A DNA stretch of 18,416 bases from an uncultured Eubacteriales bacterium (GTDB lineage: Bacteria > Bacillota > Clostridia > Oscillospirales > Oscillospiraceae). The notes under the pieces are model-generated. The model was not told where the DNA came from. It did no database searches and saw only the letters and a list, made by a program, of their open reading frames with translations. How positions within the stretch are numbered: position 1 is the first letter of the stretch; every line of letters starts with the position of its first letter. Shown here one piece after another: positions 14,371-18,416 of the stretch. Where the stretch lies: the NCBI GenBank assembly GCA_900556935.1, contig USQL01000044.1:1-18416 (forward strand), read 5' to 3'. A program made the position numbers and the translations under genes.

Positions 14371-16278
14371 TCACACTTTCCGTGCGCACGAAAAAAGGAG
14401 GCTTCCGTGGGGCGGGACGGTCAAAAGGATGGATTTGCTGTCGCCGGGCTTCCAGGTAAGGGGCATGCCCAGCAGGTCTTCCGAGGAAGCCGGGGCCTTT
14501 GCTCCCAGAGCTGCCAGCGGGAGACGGACGGTTTCTTCCCGGTCGGATTTGGAAATCACGCCGACGACCGTGTCATCCCCGGAGAATCTGGCGATGGAGA
14601 ACACATCCCCCTGGGCGTAGAGGAACTTCATGCCACCGCCACAAAGGGCCGGATGGGCTTTCTTCAGGTGGGCCATGGCCCTGTAGAGCCGGTAGCTCTC
14701 CCCTGTCCGGAAATTTCTCTGCCAGGGCATGGGGTAGCGGCAGCCCTCGTTGGAGTCGATGGTGCCGTCGATATTCGCCTCGTCCCCATAGTAGATGGAG
14801 GCCGCGCCGGTTAAGAGGAACTGGAACAGCACCGCGCCCCGGAAGTCCGCAAAGGAAATCTGGGGGTTATTGTGCAGTCTCGGGGTATCGTGGCTGTCGA
14901 ACAAATTAAACTGATTTTCCCAGAGGGCAAAGGGCAGTTTCGCGAGATGCTGCATGACCCGGTGCTCCAAATCCTGGGCCGTCATACGGTAGCGGACCGC
15001 CTTCAAAACAGGATTCCGTGACATAAACAGGTCCGGCTCCCCATAGAAGGAGCGGATAACCCGGCCGCAGCCGTAGTAATTCATGGGAGAGTCCCATTCG
15101 CTGCCTTGCAGGTACTGGGCGCAGTCCCCCCAGTCCTCCGCAAGGATATAGGCCTGGTCGTTCTCCTGCCGGATGCTCCTGCGAATCTCCGGCCAGAGCT
15201 CGTGGGCCAGCTGAATCTCTCCGTTCCGGGCGAAGACATCCGCCACGTCGAAGCGCCAGCCGTCAATGGAATATGGGGGCTTGAGCCATTTTTTCAGGAC
15301 GGAGTGCTCTCCCCGATAGACGACATCCCGGAGGGAATCGGAGGTGTAGTTCAAAGTTGGCATGGATTCTAAGTCCCACCAGCCGTGGTAATGGTTGTCC
15401 TTGTCGAAGAAATAGTAGCCCCGCTCCACAGAATCGGGGTTATTATACGCGCCCTCGGATTTGGGGAAATAGAGGCCGTCCTTATTAAACCACCGATGCG
15501 CCGTGCCCGTGTGGTTGATAGAGATATCCAGAATCAGCTTCATGCCGTTTTCGTGGAGCGCCCGGCTCAGGTCCGCCAGGGCCCGGTCTCCGCCGAAATG
15601 GGGGTCCACATGGAAATAATCCAGGCAATCGTATTTATGGCAGGAGGGGGCGTAGAAAATGGGGTTTAAGTACAGCGCCGTTACCCCAAGCTCCTTGAGA
15701 TAGGGGATTTTCTGCTGAATGCCCTGCAGGTCGCCGCCGTAAAAATCCATACAGTGGCCCTGCTCGTAGCTTAGGGGCGTATCCTCCCAGTGCTCCATAT
15801 GGATGCTGGGGTGGCCATCCTGGGAATATTCCCCGGTTTTGACATCGTTCGTCGGGTCTCCATTGCAGAACCGCTCCGGAAAAATCTGGTAAAATACCGC
15901 GTTCTTCACCCAGGCAGGTTGCACATAGTCCGTCAACAGGACAAAATCATAGCTGTGCTCCGGAAGGTAGGTGGTGATCTCCTTCTGGGTATAGAAATAG
16001 ATCACGTCCTTGCAGACAATGTAAAAATGATACTGCATCCGCTTTTCAATCATCTGCAGGGGGCACTCCCAATAGACAAGGCCATTTCTTTCCTCCGCCC
16101 GGTGCATATCCACCTTCAGCTCTCCGCCATTGGGCGTGGAGCGAAGGACCACATGCTCCACAGGGGCATCGGCATACATCCGCAGGCGAATGGTGACGGT
16201 TTCATGAAGCTTGGGAGTCGGATTGGACACAAAGGCGGCAGAGCCGTCGGAATAGACACTTTCAAGCCAGGTTTCCAT
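14371..16278 (-). CDS. GH13 cyclomaltodextrinase / neopullulanase / maltogenic amylase-type enzyme
   Basis: Intracellular alpha-glucan hydrolase acting on cyclodextrins, maltodextrins or pullulan fragments; exact substrate unknown. 635 aa from the chosen start. An N-terminal beta-sandwich domain like CBM34 (about 1-115) precedes the GH13 barrel, which begins AVFYQIFPERF (127-137). Conserved regions: DISINH (251-256); GWRFDVAD with nucleophile D344; ILAEDW with acid/base E381; FDSHD with D464. YHGWWDLESMPTLNY and YGDEANIDG also match the neopullulanase subfamily (GH13_20). No signal peptide is seen, which fits cytoplasmic use of imported oligosaccharides. ATG 16278 has GAGGAG 7 nt upstream. 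A TTG at 16332 in the same frame coincides with the -35 hexamer and is rejected. Single-gene unit with its own promoter and terminator; no transporter gene is adjacent. Confidence 0.92.
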   Translation of the reverse strand: METWLESVYSDGSAAFVSNPTPKLHETVTIRLRMYADAPVEHVVLRSTPNGGELKVDMHRAEERNGLVYWECPLQMIEKRMQYHFYIVCKDVIYFYTQKEITTYLPEHSYDFVLLTDYVQPAWVKNAVFYQIFPERFCNGDPTNDVKTGEYSQDGHPSIHMEHWEDTPLSYEQGHCMDFYGGDLQGIQQKIPYLKELGVTALYLNPIFYAPSCHKYDCLDYFHVDPHFGGDRALADLSRALHENGMKLILDISINHTGTAHRWFNKDGLYFPKSEGAYNNPDSVERGYYFFDKDNHYHGWWDLESMPTLNYTSDSLRDVVYRGEHSVLKKWLKPPYSIDGWRFDVADVFARNGEIQLAHELWPEIRRSIRQENDQAYILAEDWGDCAQYLQGSEWDSPMNYYGCGRVIRSFYGEPDLFMSRNPVLKAVRYRMTAQDLEHRVMQHLAKLPFALWENQFNLFDSHDTPRLHNNPQISFADFRGAVLFQFLLTGAASIYYGDEANIDGTIDSNEGCRYPMPWQRNFRTGESYRLYRAMAHLKKAHPALCGGGMKFLYAQGDVFSIARFSGDDTVVGVISKSDREETVRLPLAALGAKAPASSEDLLGMPLTWKPGDSKSILLTVPPHGSLLFSCARKV

Positions 16279-16303
16279 CGTTGGTCTCCTCTCGTTTTTT
16301 TCT

Positions 16304-16332
16304 ATTGTACAAAGTTTTTGTTTCTTTCGCAA
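16304..16332 (-). promoter_or_regulatory. Promoter of the GH13 gene
   Basis: On the minus strand, TTGCGA (16332-16327), 17 bp, TACAAT (16309-16304). The start would be near 16297, about 20 nt before the ATG at 16278. The -35 region (TTGCGAAA) is identical over 8 bases to that of the hyd promoter. Confidence 0.72.
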
Positions 16333-16342
16333 GATGCAATTT

Positions 16343-16370
16343 AAAAAGCACCGCGGACGCGGTGCTTTTT
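16343..16370 (-). terminator. Intrinsic terminator after the C39/SleB gene
   Basis: AAAAAGCACCGC (16343-16354), 4-nt loop, GCGGTGCTTTTT (16359-16370), a perfect 12-bp inverted repeat including the A and T tracts. It begins 4 bp after the stop codon of the upstream minus-strand gene. By symmetry it could also terminate from the plus strand, but no plus-strand gene precedes it. Confidence 0.93.
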
Positions 16371-16374
16371 AGAA

Positions 16375-17451
16375 TCAGTTATCAAAATAATGCCAGGGAT
16401 AACAGAAGATGTGGCCGCCGATTTCTCCCCAGACGCTGTCTGTGGTGCGGACCCGACCGTAGAACTGGACCTCCTTGGGAAGCACATAGGGGCCATAGAG
16501 GGCCCGGTCGATGGCCTCGTACTGGGCCTGGCCAGGCTTGGCCGTTACAATCAGCTTGTGGGGTACAAACTGGCTTTCGTCGTTGATCATTGCGGTGATG
16601 GAGGAGCCAAAATTGCCGGAGACCAGACGGTTGAGAACCACCTCCGCAATGGCCTGCTGGCCGTCCTCGCTCTCGCCCCGGGCCTCGACCCAGATAAGCC
16701 TGGCAAGGAGTTTGGTTTCGTCGTCCGTCAGCTTCAGGCTGCCGTATCTGGGCTCTACATACTCACGCACAGGGGGCTCGTAAATAAAGGGGTCCTCCGG
16801 CATTTTTGCGGGGTTGAAGATAAACGCGCCATCATAGCCCCAGCAGATTTCGTCTGTGGTAAAGCCATTTTCGAACTTATCAGACAGTCGCCAGCTCTTG
16901 CGGTTGGAATTAGAGGGGTCATAGACCATAATCTTGCCCTCTTCGTTAAAGCCCTTCAAAAGGATAAAATGCTGGGAGTTTGTAAACAGCGAATTACCGT
17001 TCATCAGCTGAATGACAACCTTGCCCTCCCAAAGAGCTTCCTTGACAAAATTATAGTTCTCCGCCTCCGTCATGGGCAGCTGCAGAGCCTTGGCCATATA
17101 GCGGATTCTGTCTACATTGTTTTCCGCCTTTGAACCAAACCACTTGGCCAGCTCATCCGGGTAATACTGGTGGCCGGTGAGGTATGTAGCCACGCTGGCC
17201 ATACAGCACACGCTGCAGCCGTTATCCTTAATGGTGCCGGAACCGTACAGGACATCCCCATAATCATCCAGGGTGTAGTCCGGGAAAAAGTGCTCGTCCG
17301 CGGTCGTCTCCTCCTGGGAAACGGCTGCCTCCTCGCCTTCCTCCGCCAGAGCGGAAAACGGAAACACCTGCACGGTCAGAAGCAGCGCCAGGAACAGAGG
17401 AAGCACCTTGGGCCAACACGATTTGTTATTCTTTTGGGAAAAAATGCCCAT
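16375..17451 (-). CDS. Secreted C39-like peptidase / SleB-type cell wall hydrolase fusion protein
   Basis: 358-aa exported protein with two enzyme-like domains. Residues 1-36 form a signal peptide: basic KNNKSCWPK, hydrophobic core about 17-32, probable cleavage after ALA36. An acidic linker (37-55) follows. Residues about 56-215 resemble the C39-like papain-fold family: C79 in DNGCSVCCMAS, H161 in QHFILLKGF, and D178 in VYDPSN as candidate Cys-His-Asp triad. A Pro/Glu-rich linker (217-235) leads to a Hydrolase_2 (SleB/CwlJ) domain (about 240-358) with LIWVEARGE (E256 probable catalytic acid) and QAIAEVVLNR. A peptidoglycan role is likely; what the C39-like part cuts or binds is unknown. ATG 17451 follows AAGGAGG at short (4-nt) spacing. 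Monocistronic by its own promoter and terminator. Domain calls rest on motifs only. Confidence 0.82.
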   Translation of the reverse strand: MGIFSQKNNKSCWPKVLPLFLALLLTVQVFPFSALAEEGEEAAVSQEETTADEHFFPDYTLDDYGDVLYGSGTIKDNGCSVCCMASVATYLTGHQYYPDELAKWFGSKAENNVDRIRYMAKALQLPMTEAENYNFVKEALWEGKVVIQLMNGNSLFTNSQHFILLKGFNEEGKIMVYDPSNSNRKSWRLSDKFENGFTTDEICWGYDGAFIFNPAKMPEDPFIYEPPVREYVEPRYGSLKLTDDETKLLARLIWVEARGESEDGQQAIAEVVLNRLVSGNFGSSITAMINDESQFVPHKLIVTAKPGQAQYEAIDRALYGPYVLPKEVQFYGRVRTTDSVWGEIGGHIFCYPWHYFDN

Positions 17452-17516
17452 GTTGCCTCCTTGATTTTCTTCCGGGCCCTGGATTGAATATCGCGGGCCT
17501 TGCGTAAACTGGATGA

Positions 17517-17545
17517 ATTATAGCATGGATTCACAAATTTTTCAA
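17517..17545 (-). promoter_or_regulatory. Promoter of the C39/SleB gene
   Basis: On the minus strand, TTGAAA (17545-17540), 17 bp, perfect TATAAT (17522-17517), with an extended TGc before the -10. The start would be near 17510, giving a leader of about 58 nt. It looks like a strong vegetative promoter rather than a sporulation-sigma promoter. Confidence 0.8.
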
Positions 17546-17635
17546 CAGACGATACCAAAAATTAAGAACCGGAATGTTTAAGATTTGTTTTAGAACGCAT
17601 CAAATTCCCAGGGTCTGCCCTTTTAGCGCCATCCG

Positions 17636-18416
17636 TCAAATTCTTCTTGCCAGCTTTTCCGAGTATTCCTGCCGGAACTGGGCAAAGGTGCCCGCATCCA
17701 GAGCTTCCCGAATCCGCTCCATCAGCTTGTTGTAAAAATACAGGTTATGCATAACGGACAGGCGCATGGCCAGCATCTCATCCGACACAAACAGGTGCCG
17801 GATATAGGCCTTGGAATAGCGGCGGCAGACCGGGCAGTCGCACTGGGGGTCAATGGGGCTGTCGTCCAGCTGATACTTGGCGTTTTTCAGATTGATGGCC
17901 CCCTCCCAGGTAAAAAGCCGGGCATGGCGGGCATTCCGGGCAGGCATCACGCAGTCAAAGAAGTCCACGCCCCGGGCCACGGATTCAATGATGTTGGTAG
18001 GCGTTCCCACACCCATCAGATACCGGGTCTTGTCCGCGGGCATAAAGGGCTCCACGGCCTCAATGATGTCATACATCTCCTGGGCCGTCTCCCCCACCGC
18101 CAGACCGCCGATGGCATAGCCGGGAAGGTCCAGGTCCGCAATGCGCTTCATGTGGTCAATGCGGATGTCCGGATAGGTGCCGCCCTGGTTGATGCCCCAG
18201 AGCATCTGGTGGGGATTCACCGTATCCGGCAGACTGTTGAGCCGGGCATTTTCCGCCTTGCAGCGAACCAGCCAGCGATAGGTTCTGTCTACGCTTTTCT
18301 GGACATAGTCCCGGGGGGACGGGTTTTCGATGCACTCGTCAAAGGCCATGCAGATATCGCTGCCCAGATTGGACTGAATTTGCATACTCTCCTCCGGGCC
18401 CATGAAAATCTTGTGG
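17636..18416 (-). CDS. tgt: Queuine tRNA-ribosyltransferase (tRNA-guanine transglycosylase), C-terminal part (cut by window edge)
   Basis: Exchanges G34 of GUN-anticodon tRNAs for the queuosine precursor preQ1. About 259 residues are visible of a usual 370-385; the N-terminus with the first part of the barrel lies beyond the right edge. The open frame runs to the last base, so the ATG at 18403 (in HKIFMGPEE) is internal. Visible motifs: MQIQSNLGSDICMAFDEC with the conserved FDE acid; GINQGG; YAIGGLAVGE for substrate recognition; FDCVMPARNARHA with the nucleophile Asp near 17940-17960; and the zinc site CDCPVC plus the downstream H in AYIRHLF (about 17800-17850). No convincing terminator is found in the 90 bp after its stop at 17636. 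Confidence 0.95.
   Translation of the reverse strand, partial: HKIFMGPEESMQIQSNLGSDICMAFDECIENPSPRDYVQKSVDRTYRWLVRCKAENARLNSLPDTVNPHQMLWGINQGGTYPDIRIDHMKRIADLDLPGYAIGGLAVGETAQEMYDIIEAVEPFMPADKTRYLMGVGTPTNIIESVARGVDFFDCVMPARNARHARLFTWEGAINLKNAKYQLDDSPIDPQCDCPVCRRYSKAYIRHLFVSDEMLAMRLSVMHNLYFYNKLMERIREALDAGTFAQFRQEYSEKLARRI

Noticed and set aside
16279..16332. Longer GH13 protein beginning at TTG 16332
   Set aside because: It overlaps the promoter; ATG 16278 has GAGGAG at good spacing.
16318..16334. CcpA cre-like site at the GH13 promoter (TTGCGAAAGAAACAA)
   Set aside because: It has at least two mismatches at core positions of the cre consensus; not strong enough to claim.
17546..17635. Terminator after tgt
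   Set aside because: Only a 4-bp AGGG/CCCT stem is found and no T-run follows; not supportable.

Overview
This window reads as chromosome of an anaerobic, Gram-positive, moderately GC-rich Clostridia member, most likely near Oscillospiraceae/Ruminococcaceae. That placement is an inference from three things: the gene set (RNase J, GdpP, TilS-Hpt-FtsH order, an NAD-linked [FeFe] hydrogenase), strong AAGGAGG-type ribosome binding sites, and TTGNNN-N17-TATAAT-type promoters. Nearly all of the window is housekeeping or central-metabolism genes. I see no phage, transposase, CRISPR array, tRNA or rRNA.

Layout. (1) 1-6825, minus strand: one tightly packed run gdpP-rplI-dnaB-tilS-hpt-ftsH (ftsH is cut by the left edge). 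Gaps are at most 39 bp and two junctions overlap by 11 bp. A strong sigma-A-type promoter with a palindrome over its -35 region drives the run from 6864-6892. It joins c-di-AMP turnover, ribosomal protein L9, the replicative helicase, tRNA-Ile lysidine synthesis, purine salvage and membrane proteolysis. (2) 6826-7266: a 441-bp divergent region. On the plus strand it holds an extended -10 promoter and a roughly 165-nt stretch of nested inverted repeats ending in a T-run. This is the best candidate for an unannotated RNA, with a 6S-like 3' part. (3) 7267-10033, plus strand: RNase J (TTG start) and a tRNA-dihydrouridine synthase, separated by a 141-bp imperfect palindromic element whose right end is an intrinsic-terminator-like hairpin 10 bp before the dus start. 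(4) 10077-14136, minus strand: hydC-hydB-hydA, an [FeFe] hydrogenase with NuoE- and NuoF-like subunits, plausibly electron-bifurcating (ferredoxin plus NADH linked to H2), with its own promoter and an upstream palindrome. (5) 14371-16278, minus: a cytoplasmic GH13 cyclomaltodextrinase/neopullulanase-type enzyme with its own promoter and terminator. (6) 16375-17451, minus: a secreted two-domain protein, C39-like peptidase fold plus SleB-type cell wall hydrolase, with its own promoter and terminator. (7) 17636-18416, minus: the C-terminal two thirds of tRNA-guanine transglycosylase, cut by the right edge.

Together the genes describe a fermenting anaerobe that hydrolyses alpha-glucans and disposes of reductant as H2. 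No unmistakably new system is visible. The observations most worth checking are the structured region before RNase J, the terminator-tipped palindromic element before dus, the C39/SleB fusion, and the motif deviations in GdpP and HydA.
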